Shown in pieces: positions 1-14,159 of a DNA stretch of 64,000 bases. The stretch covers positions 21,201,506 to 21,265,505 of the forward strand of contig NC_059505.1 of NCBI RefSeq assembly GCF_914767665.1. The letters run 5' to 3'. A program made the position numbers and the translations under genes. Each line of letters opens with the position of its first letter. Position 1 is the first letter of the stretch. Below the pieces are notes generated by a model. It was not told where the DNA came from and made no database searches. It worked only from the letters and a program-made list of their open reading frames with translations. The stretch is from Harmonia axyridis (taxonomy: Eukaryota; Arthropoda; Insecta; Coleoptera; Coccinellidae).

Positions 1-3000
1 TTTCTCGAATTTTCTCGAATTTTCCTTACCCCGGACCTTAAAAAATTGTAAAAAATTAAAGGTTCCTTCTTGGTAATAATATACCTCTTTTTCTATTGAT
101 CTGGTCACGTAGATCACGAGAGTTTTTATTTGAGGGGTTTGCGACGAATAGTTTAGGAGATATAACGATTTTTGTAGAGATATTGAATTTTTACGGTTTT
201 TTCCAGAAATTTCGAATTCAAATTTCTCCTAAACTATGGGGACTACGGAAAATCGGTAAGCAGAGTTGGTATTGGCAGTTCATGATTATTCGAATTCCAC
301 TCACGAATGACAATATTTGAGTCGAAGAATTTTCTCGAATTTTCTCGAATTTTCCTTACCCCGGACCTTAAAAAATTGTAAAAAATTAAAAGTTCCTTCT
401 TGGTAATAATATACCTCTTTTTCTATTGATCTGGTCACGTAGATCACGAAAGTTTTTATTTGAGGGGTTTGCGACGAATAGTTTAGGAGATATAACGATT
501 TTTGTAGAGAGATTGAATTTTTACGGTTTTTTCCAAAGATTTCGAATTCAAATTTCTCCTAAACTATGGGGACTACGGAAAATCGGTAAGCAGAGTTGGT
601 ATTGGCAGTTCATGGTTATTCGAATCCCATACTCGCCTGACAATATTTGAGTCGAAAAATTTTCTCGAATTTTCTCGAATTTTCCTTACCCCGGACCTTA
701 AAAAATTGTAAAAAATTAAAAGTTCCTTCTTGGTAATAATATACCTCTTTTCCTATTGATCTGGTCATGTAGATCACGAAAGTTTTTATTTGAGGAGTCT
801 GCGACGAATAGTTTAGGAGATATAACGATTTTTATAGAGAGATTGAATTTTCTCGAATTTTCCTTACCCCGGACCTTGAAAAATTGTAAAAAATTAAAAG
901 ATCTTTCTTGGTAATAAAATACCTCCTTTTCTATTGATCTGTTCACGTAGATCACGAAAGTTTTTATTTGAGGGGTCTGCGACGAATAATTTAACGATTT
1001 TTGTAGAGAGATTGAATTTTCTCGAATTTTCCTTACCCCGGACCTTAAAAAATTGTAAAAAATTAAAAGTTCCTTCTTGGTGATAATATACCTCTTTTCT
1101 ATTGATCTGTTCACGTAGATCACGAAAGTTTTTATATGAGGGGTCTGCGACGAATAGTTTAGGAGATATAACGATTTTTATAGGGAGATTGAATTTTTAC
1201 GGTTTTTTCCAAAAATTTCGAATTCAAATTTCTCCTAAACTATGGGGACTACGGAAAATCGGTAAGCAGAGTTGGTGTTGGCAGTTCATGGTTATTCGAA
1301 TCCCACTCTCGCCTGACAATATTTGAATCGAAAAATTTTCTCGAATTTTCTCGAATTTTCCTTACCCCGGACCTTAAAAAATTGTAAAAAATTAAAAGTT
1401 CCTTCTTGGTAATAATATACCTCTTTTTCTTTTGATCTGGTCACGTAGATCACGAAAGTTTTTATTTGAGGGGTTTGCGACGAATAGTTTAGGAGATATA
1501 ACGATTTTTGTAGAGAGATTGAATTTTTACGGTTTTTTCCAAAAATTTCGAATTCAAATTTCTCCTAAAATATGGGGACTACGGAAAATCGTTAAGCAGA
1601 GTTGGTATTGGCAGTTCATGGTTATTCGAATCCCATACTCGCCTGACAATATTTGAGTCGAAAAATTTTCTAGAATTTTCTCGAATTTTCCTTACCCCGG
1701 ACCTTAAAAAATTGTAAAAAATTAAAAGTTCCTTCTTGGTAATAATATACCTCTTTTCCTATTGATCTGGTCATGTAGATCACGAAAGTTTTTATTTGAG
1801 GAGTCTGCGACGAATAGTTTAGGAGATATAACGATTTTTATAGAGAGATTGAAGTTTCTCGAATTTTCCTTACCCCGGACCTTGAAAAATTGTAAAAAAT
1901 TAAAAGATCTTTCTTGGTAATAATATACCTCTTTTTCTATTGATCTGGTCATGTAGATCACGAAAGTTTTTATTTGAGGAGTCTGCGACGAATAGTTTAG
2001 GAGATATAACGATTTTTGTAGAGAGATTGGATTTTCTCGAATTTTCCTTACCCCGGACCTTAAAAAATTGTAAAAAATCAAAAGTTCCTTCTTGGTGATA
2101 ATATACCTCTTTTTCTATTGATCTGTTCACGTAGATCACGAAAGTTTTTATATGAGGGGTCTGCGACGAATAGTTTAGGAGATATAACGATTTTTATAGG
2201 GAGATTGAATTTTTACGGCTTTTTCCAAAAATTTCGATTTCAAATTTCTCCTGAACTATGGGGACTACGGAAAATCGGTAGGCAGAGTTGGTATTGGCAG
2301 TTCATGGTTATTCGAATCCCACTCTCGCCTGACAATATTTGAGTCGAAAAATTTTCTCGAATTTTCTCGAATTTTCCTTACCCCGGACCTTAAAAAATTG
2401 TAGAAAATTAAAAGTTCCTTCTTGGTAATAATATACCTCTTTTTCTATTGATCTGGTCACGTAGATCACGAAAGTTTTTATTTGAGGGGTTTGCGACGAA
2501 TAGTTTAGGAGATATAACGATTTTTGTAGAGAGGTTGAATTTTTACGGTTTTTTCCAAAAATTTCGAATTCAAATTTCTCCTAAACTATGGGGACTACAG
2601 AAAATCGGTAAGCAGAGTTGGTATTGGCAGTTCATGGTTATTCGAATCCCACTCTCGCCTGACAATATTTGAGTCGAAAAATTTTCTCGAATTTTCTCGA
2701 ATTTTCCTTACCCCGGACCTTAAAAAATTGTAGAAAATTAAAAGTTCCTTCTTGGTAATAATATACCTCTTTTTCTATTGATCTGGTCACGTAGATCACG
2801 AAAGTTTTTATTTGAGGGGTTTGCGACGAATAGTTTAGGAGATATAACGATTTTTGTAGAGAGGTTGAATTTTTACGGTTTTTTCCAAAAATTTCGAATT
2901 CAAATTTCTCCTAAACTATGGGGACTACAGAAAATCGGTAAGCAGAGTTGGTATTGGCAGTTCATGGTTATTCGAATCCCACTCTCGCCTGACAATATTT

Positions 3001-5575
3001 GAGTCGAAAAATTTTCTCGAATTTTCTCGAATTTTCCTTACCCTGGACCTTAAAAAATTGTAAAAAATTGAAAGTTCCTTCTTGGTTATAATATACCTCT
3101 TTTTCTATTGATCTCATGTAGATCACGAAAGTTTTTATTTGAGGAGTCTGCGACGAATAGTTTAGGAGATATAACGATTTTTATACGGTTTTCCTTACCC
3201 CGGACCTTGAAAAATTGTAAAAAATTGAAAGATCTTTCTTGGTAATAAAATACCTCTTTTTCTATTGATCTGTTCACGTAGATCACGAAAGTTTTTATTT
3301 AAGGGTTCTGCGACGAATAGTTTAGGAGATATAACGATTTTTGTAGAGAGATTGAATTTTCTCGAATTTTCCTTACCCCGGACCTTAAAAAATTGTAAAA
3401 AATTGAAAGTTCCTTCTTGGTAATAATATACCTCTTTTTCTATTGATCTGGTCATGTAGATCACGAAAGTTTTTATTTGAGGATTCTGCGACGAATAGTT
3501 TAGGAGATATAACGATTTTTATAGAGAGATTGAATTTTCTCGAATTTTCCTTACCCCGGACCTTGAAAAATTGTAAAAAATTGAAAGATCTTTCTTGGTA
3601 ATAAAATACCTCTTTTTCTATTGATCTGTTCACGTAGATCACGAAAGTTTTTATTTAAGGGTTCTGCGACGAATAGTTTAGGAGATATAACGATTTTTGT
3701 AGAGAGATTGAATTTTCTCGAATTTTCCTTACCCCGGACCTTTAAAAATTGTAAAAAATTAAAAGTTCCTTCTTGGTGATAATATACCTCTTTTTCTATT
3801 GATCTGTTCACGTAGATCACGAAAGTTTTTATATGAGGGCTCTCCGACGAATAGTTTAGGAGATATAACGATTTTTGTAGAGAGATTGAATTTTCTCGAA
3901 TTTTCCTTACCCCGGACCTTGAAAAATTGTAAAAAATTGAAAGATCTTTCTTGGTAATAAAATACCTCTTTTTCTATTGATCTGTTCACGTAGATCACGA
4001 AAGTTTTTATTTAAGGGTTCTGCGACGAATAGTTTAGGAGATATAACGATTTTTGTAGAGAGATTGAATTTTCTCGAATTTTCCTTACCCCGGACCTTAA
4101 AAAATTGTAAAAAATTGAAAGTTCCTTCTTGATAATAATATAACTCTTTTTCTATTGATCTGGTCACGTAGATCACGAAAGTTTTTATTTGAGGGGTTTG
4201 CGACGAATAGTTTAGGAGATATAACGATTTTTGTAGAGAGATTGAATTTTTACGGTTTTTTCCAAAAATTTCGAATTCAAATTTCTCCTTAACTATGGGG
4301 ACTACGGAAAATCGGTAAGCAGAGTTGGTATTGGCAGTTCATGATTATTCGAATTCCACTCACGAATGACAATATTTGAGTCGAAGAATTTTCTCGAATT
4401 TTTCTCACCCCGAAACTTGAAAAATTGTAAAAAATTAAAAGTTCCTTCTTGGTAATAATATACCTCTTTTTCTATTGATCTGGTCACGTAGATCACGAAA
4501 GTTTTCATATGAGGGGTCTGCGACGAATAGTTTAGGAGATATAACGATTTTAGTAGAGAGATTGAATTTTTACGGTTTTTTCCAAAAATTTCGAATTCAA
4601 ATTTCTCCTAAACTATGGGGACTACGGAAAATAGGTAAGCAGAGTTGGTATTGGCAGTTCATGATTATTCGAATTCCACTCACGAATGACAATATTTGAG
4701 TCGAAGAATTTTCTCGAATTTTCTCGAATTTTCCTTACCCCGGACCTCAAAAAATTGTAAAAAATTAAAAGTTCCTTCTTGGTAATAATATACCTCTTTT
4801 CCTATTGATCTGGTCACGTAGATCACGAAAGTTTTTATTTGAGGGGTTTGCGACGAATAGTTTAGGAGATATAACGATTTTTGTAGAGAGATTGAATTTT
4901 TACGGTTTTTTCCAAAGATTTCGAATTCAAATTTCTCCTTAACTATGGGGACTACGGAAAATCGGTAAGCAGAGTTGGTATTGGCAGTTCATGGTTATTC
5001 GAATCCCATACTCGCCTGACAATATTTGAGTCGAAAAATTTTCTCGAATTTTCTCGAATTTTCCTTACCCCGGACCTTAAAAAATTGTAAAAAATTAAAA
5101 GTTCCTTCTTGGTAATAATATACCTCTTTTCCTATTGATCTGGTCATGTAGATCACGAAAGTTTTTATTTGAGGAGTCTGCGACGAATAGTTTAGGAGAT
5201 ATAACGATTTTTATAGAGAGATTGAATTTTCTCGAATTTTCCTTACCCCGGACCTTGAAAAATTGTAAAAAATTAAAAGATCTTTCTTGGTAATAAAATA
5301 CCTCTTTTTCTATTGATCTGTTCACGTAGATCACGAAAGTTTTTATTTGAGGGGTCTGCGACGAATAATTTAACGATTTTTGTAGAGAGATTGAATTTTC
5401 TCGAATTTTCCTTACCCCGGACCTTAAAAAATTGTAAAAAATTAAAAGTTCCTTCTTGGTGATAATATACCTCTTTTCTATTGATCTGTTCACGTAGATC
5501 ACGAAAGTTTTTATATGAGGGGTCTGCGACGAATAGTTTAGGAGATATAACGATTTTTATAGAGAGATTGAATTT
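1..5575. repeat. Higher-order satellite block, copy 1
   Basis: The order and type of monomers from base 1 to about 5,575 is repeated 6,071 bp further on. Only a handful of single-base differences were seen by eye, for example near 176, 369, 2,732 and 4,801. The copies part at about 5,575, where this one continues with a short monomer and the other with a long one. The left limit lies outside the window. Confidence 0.93.
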
Positions 5576-6071
5576 TCTCGAATTTTCCTTACCCCGGACC
5601 TTGAAAAATTGTAAAAAATTAAAAGATCTTTCTTGGTAATAAAATACCTCTTTTTCTATTGATCTGTTCACGTAGATCACGAAAGTTTTTATTTGAGGGG
5701 TCTGCGACGAATAGTTTAGGAGATATAACGATTTTTGTAGAGATATTGAATTTTCTCGAATTTTCCTTAACCCGGACCTTAAAAAATTGTAAAAAATTAA
5801 AAGTTCCTTCTTGGTGATAATATACCTCTTTTTCTATTGATCTGTTCACGTAGATCACGAAAGTTTTTATATGAGAGGTCTGCGACGAATAGTTTAGGAG
5901 ATATAACGATTTTTATAGAGAGATTGAATTTTTACGGTTTTTTCCAAAAATTTCGACTTCAAAATTCTCCTAAACTATGGGGACTACGGAAAATCGGTAA
6001 GCAGAGTTGGTATTGGCAGTTCATGATTATTCGAATTCCACTCACGAATGACAATATTTGAGTCGAAGAAT

Positions 6072-9000
6072 TTTCTCGAATTTTCTCGAATTTTCCTTAC
6101 CCCGGACCTTAAAAAATTGTAAAAAATTAAAGGTTCCTTCTTGGTAATAATATACCTCTTTTTCTATTGATCTGGTCACGTAGATCACGAGAGTTTTTAT
6201 TTGAGGGGTTTGCGACGAATAGTTTAGGAGATATAACGATTTTTGTAGAGAGATTGAATTTTTACGGTTTTTTCCAGAAATTTCGAATTCAAATTTCTCC
6301 TAAACTATGGGGACTACGGAAAATCGGTAAGCAGAGTTGGTATTGGCAGTTCATGATTATTCGAATTCCACTCACGAATGACAATATTTGAGTCGAAGAA
6401 TTTTCTCGAATTTTCTCGAATTTTCCTTACCCCGGACCTCAAAAAATTGTAAAAAATTAAAAGTTCCTTCTTGGTAATAATATACCTCTTTTTCTATTGA
6501 TCTGGTCACGTAGATCACGAAAGTTTTTATTTGAGGGGTTTGCGACGAATAGTTTAGGAGATATAACGATTTTTGTAGAGAGATTGAATTTTTACGGTTT
6601 TTTCCAAAGATTTCGAATTCAAATTTCTCCTAAACTATGGGGACTACGGAAAATCGGTAAGCAGAGTTGGTATTGGCAGTTCATGGTTATTCGAATCCCA
6701 TACTCGCCTGACAATATTTGAGTCGAAAAATTTTCTCGAATTTTCTCGAATTTTCCTTACCCCGGACCTTAAAAAATTGTAAAAAATTAAAAGTTCCTTC
6801 TTGGTAATAATATACCTCTTTTCCTATTGATCTGGTCATGTAGATCACGAAAGTTTTTATTTGAGGAGTCTGCGACGAATAGTTTAGGAGATATAACGAT
6901 TTTTATAGAGAGATTGAATTTTCTCGAATTTTCCTTACCCCGGACCTTGAAAAATTGTAAAAAATTAAAAGATCTTTCTTGGTAATAAAATACCTCCTTT
7001 TCTATTGATCTGTTCACGTAGATCACGAAAGTTTTTATTTGAGGGGTCTGCGACGAATAATTTAACGATTTTTGTAGAGAGATTGAATTTTCTCGAATTT
7101 TCCTTACCCCGGACCTTAAAAAATTGTAAAAAATTAAAAGTTCCTTCTTGGTGATAATATACCTCTTTTCTATTGATCTGTTCACGTAGATCACGAAAGT
7201 TTTTATATGAGGGGTCTGCGACGAATAGTTTAGGAGATATAACGATTTTTATAGGGAGATTGAATTTTTACGGTTTTTTCCAAAAATTTCGAATTCAAAT
7301 TTCTCCTAAACTATGGGGACTACGGAAAATCGGTAAGCAGAGTTGGTGTTGGCAGTTCATGGTTATTCGAATCCCACTCTCGCCTGACAATATTTGAATC
7401 GAAAAATTTTCTCGAATTTTCTCGAATTTTCCTTACCCCGGACCTTAAAAAATTGTAAAAAATTAAAAGTTCCTTCTTGGTAATAATATACCTCTTTTTC
7501 TTTTGATCTGGTCACGTAGATCACGAAAGTTTTTATTTGAGGGGTTTGCGACGAATAGTTTAGGAGATATAACGATTTTTGTAGAGAGATTGAATTTTTA
7601 CGGTTTTTTCCAAAAATTTCGAATTCAAATTTCTCCTAAAATATGGGGACTACGGAAAATCGTTAAGCAGAGTTGGTATTGGCAGTTCATGGTTATTCGA
7701 ATCCCATACTCGCCTGACAATATTTGAGTCGAAAAATTTTCTAGAATTTTCTCGAATTTTCCTTACCCCGGACCTTAAAAAATTGTAAAAAATTAAAAGT
7801 TCCTTCTTGGTAATAATATACCTCTTTTCCTATTGATCTGGTCATGTAGATCACGAAAGTTTTTATTTGAGGAGTCTGCGACGAATAGTTTAGGAGATAT
7901 AACGATTTTTATAGAGAGATTGAAGTTTCTCGAATTTTCCTTACCCCGGACCTTGAAAAATTGTAAAAAATTAAAAGATCTTTCTTGGTAATAATATACC
8001 TCTTTTTCTATTGATCTGGTCATGTAGATCACGAAAGTTTTTATTTGAGGAGTCTGCGACGAATAGTTTAGGAGATATAACGATTTTTGTAGAGAGATTG
8101 GATTTTCTCGAATTTTCCTTACCCCGGACCTTAAAAAATTGTAAAAAATCAAAAGTTCCTTCTTGGTGATAATATACCTCTTTTTCTATTGATCTGTTCA
8201 CGTAGATCACGAAAGTTTTTATATGAGGGGTCTGCGACGAATAGTTTAGGAGATATAACGATTTTTATAGGGAGATTGAATTTTTACGGCTTTTTCCAAA
8301 AATTTCGATTTCAAATTTCTCCTGAACTATGGGGACTACGGAAAATCGGTAGGCAGAGTTGGTATTGGCAGTTCATGGTTATTCGAATCCCACTCTCGCC
8401 TGACAATATTTGAGTCGAAAAATTTTCTCGAATTTTCTCGAATTTTCCTTACCCCGGACCTTAAAAAATTGTAGAAAATTAAAAGTTCCTTCTTGGTAAT
8501 AATATACCTCTTTTTCTATTGATCTGGTCACGTAGATCACGAAAGTTTTTATTTGAGGGGTTTGCGACGAATAGTTTAGGAGATATAACGATTTTTGTAG
8601 AGAGGTTGAATTTTTACGGTTTTTTCCAAAAATTTCGAATTCAAATTTCTCCTAAACTATGGGGACTACAGAAAATCGGTAAGCAGAGTTGGTATTGGCA
8701 GTTCATGGTTATTCGAATCCCACTCTCGCCTGACAATATTTGAGTCGAAAAATTTTCTCGAATTTTCTCGAATTTTCCTTACCCCGGACCTTAAAAAATT
8801 GTAAAAAATTAAAAGTTCCTTCTTGGTAATAATATACCTCTTTTTCTATTGATCTGGTCACGTAGATCACGAAAGTTTTTATTTGAGGGGTTTGCGACGA
8901 ATAGTTTAGGAGATATAACGATTTTTGTAGAGAGGTTGAATTTTTACGGTTTTTTCCAAAAATTTCGAATTCAAATTTCTCCTAAACTATGGGGACTACA

Positions 9001-11646
9001 GAAAATCGGTAAGCAGAGTTGGTATTGGCAGTTCATGGTTATTCGAATCCCACTCTCGCCTGACAATATTTGAGTCGAAAAATTTTCTCGAATTTTCTCG
9101 AATTTTCCTTACCCTGGACCTTAAAAAATTGTAAAAAATTGAAAGTTCCTTCTTGGTTATAATATACCTCTTTTTCTATTGATCTCATGTAGATCACGAA
9201 AGTTTTTATTTGAGGAGTCTGCGACGAATAGTTTAGGAGATATAACGATTTTTATACGGTTTTCCTTACCCCGGACCTTGAAAAATTGTAAAAAATTGAA
9301 AGATCTTTCTTGGTAATAAAATACCTCTTTTTCTATTGATCTGTTCACGTAGATCACGAAAGTTTTTATTTAAGGGTTCTGCGACGAATAGTTTAGGAGA
9401 TATAACGATTTTTGTAGAGAGATTGAATTTTCTCGAATTTTCCTTACCCCGGACCTTAAAAAATTGTAAAAAATTGAAAGTTCCTTCTTGGTAATAATAT
9501 ACCTCTTTTTCTATTGATCTGGTCATGTAGATCACGAAAGTTTTTATTTGAGGATTCTGCGACGAATAGTTTAGGAGATATAACGATTTTTATAGAGAGA
9601 TTGAATTTTCTCGAATTTTCCTTACCCCGGACCTTGAAAAATTGTAAAAAATTGAAAGATCTTTCTTGGTAATAAAATACCTCTTTTTCTATTGATCTGT
9701 TCACGTAGATCACGAAAGTTTTTATTTAAGGGTTCTGCGACGAATAGTTTAGGAGATATAACGATTTTTGTAGAGAGATTGAATTTTCTCGAATTTTCCT
9801 TACCCCGGACCTTTAAAAATTGTAAAAAATTAAAAGTTCCTTCTTGGTGATAATATACCTCTTTTTCTATTGATCTGTTCACGTAGATCACGAAAGTTTT
9901 TATATGAGGGCTCTCCGACGAATAGTTTAGGAGATATAACGATTTTTGTAGAGAGATTGAATTTTCTCGAATTTTCCTTACCCCGGACCTTGAAAAATTG
10001 TAAAAAATTGAAAGATCTTTCTTGGTAATAAAATACCTCTTTTTCTATTGATCTGTTCACGTAGATCACGAAAGTTTTTATTTAAGGGTTCTGCGACGAA
10101 TAGTTTAGGAGATATAACGATTTTTGTAGAGAGATTGAATTTTCTCGAATTTTCCTTACCCCGGACCTTAAAAAATTGTAAAAAATTGAAAGTTCCTTCT
10201 TGATAATAATATAACTCTTTTTCTATTGATCTGGTCACGTAGATCACGAAAGTTTTTATTTGAGGGGTTTGCGACGAATAGTTTAGGAGATATAACGATT
10301 TTTGTAGAGAGATTGAATTTTTACGGTTTTTTCCAAAAATTTCGAATTCAAATTTCTCCTTAACTATGGGGACTACGGAAAATCGGTAAGCAGAGTTGGT
10401 ATTGGCAGTTCATGATTATTCGAATTCCACTCACGAATGACAATATTTGAGTCGAAGAATTTTCTCGAATTTTTCTCACCCCGAAACTTGAAAAATTGTA
10501 AAAAATTAAAAGTTCCTTCTTGGTAATAATATACCTCTTTTTCTATTGATCTGGTCACGTAGATCACGAAAGTTTTCATATGAGGGGTCTGCGACGAATA
10601 GTTTAGGAGATATAACGATTTTAGTAGAGAGATTGAATTTTTACGGTTTTTTCCAAAAATTTCGAATTCAAATTTCTCCTAAACTATGGGGACTACGGAA
10701 AATAGGTAAGCAGAGTTGGTATTGGCAGTTCATGATTATTCGAATTCCACTCACGAATGACAATATTTGAGTCGAAGAATTTTCTCGAATTTTCTCGAAT
10801 TTTCCTTACCCCGGACCTCAAAAAATTGTAAAAAATTAAAAGTTCCTTCTTGGTAATAATATACCTCTTTTTCTATTGATCTGGTCACGTAGATCACGAA
10901 AGTTTTTATTTGAGGGGTTTGCGACGAATAGTTTAGGAGATATAACGATTTTTGTAGAGAGATTGAATTTTTACGGTTTTTTCCAAAGATTTCGAATTCA
11001 AATTTCTCCTTAACTATGGGGACTACGGAAAATCGGTAAGCAGAGTTGGTATTGGCAGTTCATGGTTATTCGAATCCCATACTCGCCTGACAATATTTGA
11101 GTCGAAAAATTTTCTCGAATTTTCTCGAATTTTCCTTACCCCGGACCTTAAAAAATTGTAAAAAATTAAAAGTTCCTTCTTGGTAATAATATACCTCTTT
11201 TCCTATTGATCTGGTCATGTAGATCACGAAAGTTTTTATTTGAGGAGTCTGCGACGAATAGTTTAGGAGATATAACGATTTTTATAGAGAGATTGAATTT
11301 TCTCGAATTTTCCTTACCCCGGACCTTGAAAAATTGTAAAAAATTAAAAGATCTTTCTTGGTAATAAAATACCTCTTTTTCTATTGATCTGTTCACGTAG
11401 ATCACGAAAGTTTTTATTTGAGGGGTCTGCGACGAATAATTTAACGATTTTTGTAGAGAGATTGAATTTTCTCGAATTTTCCTTACCCCGGACCTTAAAA
11501 AATTGTAAAAAATTAAAAGTTCCTTCTTGGTGATAATATACCTCTTTTCTATTGATCTGTTCACGTAGATCACGAAAGTTTTTATATGAGGGGTCTGCGA
11601 CGAATAGTTTAGGAGATATAACGATTTTTATAGAGAGATTGAATTT
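6072..11646. repeat. Higher-order satellite block, copy 2
   Basis: Nearly identical to 1-5,575 at a constant offset of 6,071 bp, including the rare variants: the shortened monomer with ACGAATAATTTAACG at about 7,055 and the truncated monomer at about 9,185 matching about 3,113. Such identity over 5.6 kb implies recent unequal exchange or conversion, or a false duplication made by assembly. Confidence 0.93.
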
Positions 11647-14144
11647 TTACGGTTTTTTCCAAAAATTTCGACTTCAAATTTCACCTAAACTATGGAGACT
11701 ACGGAAAATCGGTAAGCAGAGTTGGTATTGGCAGTTCATGATTATTCGAATTCCACTCACGAATGACAATATTTGAGTCGAAGAATTTTCTCGAATTTTC
11801 CTTACCCCGGACCTTAAAAAATTGTAAAAAATTAAAAGTTCCTTCTTGGTAATAATATACCTCTTTTTCTATTGATCTGGTCACGTAGATCACGAAAGTT
11901 TTTATTTGAGGGGTTTGCGACGAATAGTTTAGGAGATATAACGATTTTTGTAGAGAGATTGGATTTTCTCGAATTTTCCTTACCCCGGACCTTAAAAAAT
12001 TGTAAAAAATTGAAAGTTCCTTCTTGGTAATAATATACCTCTTTTTCTATTGATCTGGTCGTGTAGATCACGAAAGTTTTTATTTGAGGAGTCTGCGACG
12101 AATAGTTTAGGAGATATAACGATTTTTATAGAGAGATTGAATTTTCTCGAATTTTCCTCACCCCGGACCTTGAAAAATTGTAAAAAATTAAAAGATCTTT
12201 CTTGGTAATAAAATACCTCATTTTCTATTGATCTGTTCACGTAGATCACGAAAGTTTTTATTTGAGGGGTCTGCGACGAATAGTTTAGGAGATATAACGA
12301 TTTTTGTTGAGAGATTGAATTTTCTCGAATTTTCCTTACCCCGGACTTTAAAAAATTGTAAAAAATTAAAAGTTCCTTCTTGGTGATAATATACCTCTTT
12401 TTCTATTGATCTGTTCACGTAGATCACGAAAGTTTTTATATGAGGGGTCTGCGACGAATAGTTTAGGAGATATAACGATTTTTATAGGGAGATTGAATTT
12501 TTACGGTTTTTTCCAAAAATTTCGAATTCAAATTTCTCCTAAACTATGGGGACTACGGAAAATCGGTAAGCAGAGTTGGTATTGGCAGTTCATGGTTATT
12601 CGAATCCCACTCTCGCCTGACAATATTTGAGTCGAAAAATTTTCTCGAATTTTCTCGAATTTTCCTTACCCCGGACCTTAAAAAATTGTAAAAAATTGAA
12701 AGTTCCTTCTTGGTTATAATATACCTCTTTTTCTATTGATCCCATGTAGATCACGAAAGTTTTTATTTGAGGAGTCTGCGACGAAAAGTTTAGGAGATAT
12801 AACGATTTTTATAGAGAGATTGAAGTTTCTCGAATTTTCCTTACCCCGGACCTTGAAAAATTGTAAAAAATTAAAAGACCTTTCTTGGTAATAATATACC
12901 TCTTTTTCTATTGATCTGGTCATGTAGATCACGAAAGTTTTTATTTGAGGAGTCTGCGACGAATAGTTTAGGAGATATAACGATTTTTGTAGAGAGATTG
13001 GATTTTCTCGAATTTTCCTTACCCCGGACCTTAAAAAATTGTGAAAAATTAAAAGTTCCTTCTTGGTGATAATATACCTCTTTTTCTATTGATCTGTTCA
13101 CGTAGATCACGAAAGTTTTTATATGAGGGGTCTGCGACGAATAGTTTAGGAGATATAACGATTTTTATAGGGAGATTGAATTTTTACGGTTTTTTCCAAA
13201 AATTTCGACTTCAAATTTCTCCTAAACTATGGGGACTACGGAAAATCGGTAAGCAGAGTTGGTATTGGCAGTTCATGATTATTCGAATTCCACTCACGAA
13301 TGACAATATTTGAGTCGAAGAATTTTCTCGAATTTTTCTTACCCCGGACCTTGAAAAATTGTAAAAAATTAAAAGTTCCTTCTTGGTAATAATATACCTC
13401 TTTTTCTATTGATCTGGTCACGTAGATCACGAAAGTTTTCATATGAGGGGTCTGCGACGAATAGTTTAGGAGATATAACGATTTTAGTAGAGAGATTGAA
13501 TTTTTACGGTTTTTTCCAAAAATTTCGAATTCAAATTTCTCCTAAACTATGGGAACTACGGAAAATCGGTAAGCAGAGTTGGTATTGGCAGTTCATGGTA
13601 ATTCGAATCCCACTCTCGCCTGACAATATTTGAGTCGAAAAATTTTCTCGAATTTTCTCGAATTTTCCTTACCCCGGACCTTAAAAAATTGTAAAAAATT
13701 GAAAGTTCCTTCTTGGTAATAATATACCTCTTTTTCTATTGATCTGGTCACGTAGATCACGAAAGTTTTTATTTGAGGGGTTTGCGACGAATAGTTTAGG
13801 AGATATAACGATTTTTGTAGAGAGGTTGAATTTTTACGGTTTTTTCCAAAAAATTCGAATTCAAATTTCTCCTAAACTATGGGGACTACAGAAAATCGGT
13901 AAGCAGAGTTGGTATTGGCAGTTCATGGTTATTCGAATCCCACTCTCGCCTGACAATATTTGAGTCGAAAAATTTTCTCGAATTTTCTCGAATTTTTCTT
14001 ACCCCGGACCTTAAAAAATTGTAAAAAATTGAAAGTTCCTTCTTGGTAATAATATACCTCTTTTTCTATTGATCTGGTCGTGTAGATCACGAAAGTTTTT
14101 ATTTGAGGAGTCTGCGACGAATAGTTTAGGAGATATAACGATTT

Positions 14145-14159
14145 CAGTTCACGTTCAGT
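14145..14159 (+). promoter_or_regulatory. Putative 5' start and leader of the non-LTR element
   Basis: Fifteen bases lie between the satellite junction and the ORF1 ATG, with two GTTCA/TTCAGT motifs. Internal promoters of Jockey-type elements often initiate at a CAGT-like site. Whether this is the true 5' end or a slight truncation cannot be decided from one copy. Confidence 0.4.

Larger units (their letters stand above)
1..14144. repeat. Satellite array, left part (178-bp and 330/320-bp monomers)
   Basis: Tandem array with no unique sequence. A short monomer of 178 bp (for example the steps between about 3,285 and 4,175) alternates with a long monomer of 330 bp (steps at 96, 426; 1,102, 1,432; 2,118, 2,448, 2,778). 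Both share the core around GATCTGGTCACGTAGATCAC, then CTGCGACGAATAGTTTAGGA, then CTTACCCCGGACCTT. The long form carries about 150 bp more, inserted after GAGAGATTGAATTT. A 320-bp form lacks one 10-bp TTTCTCGAAT repeat. Frames of 60-135 codons run through both strands, but they begin at TTG or other non-ATG codons and repeat with every monomer, so I do not treat them as genes. The array starts before the window. Confidence 0.97.

Noticed and set aside
240..300. tRNA-like boxes in each long monomer (AAGCAGAGTTGG resembling an A box and TTCGAATCCC resembling a B box)
   Set aside because: The spacing of about 19 bp is too short for a tRNA or tRNA-derived SINE, no cloverleaf can be drawn, and the 5' half of a tRNA is absent. 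The resemblance is probably chance.
1..14144. CRISPR-like array
   Set aside because: Repeats are 178-330 bp, directly abutting and without unique spacers, in a eukaryotic context.
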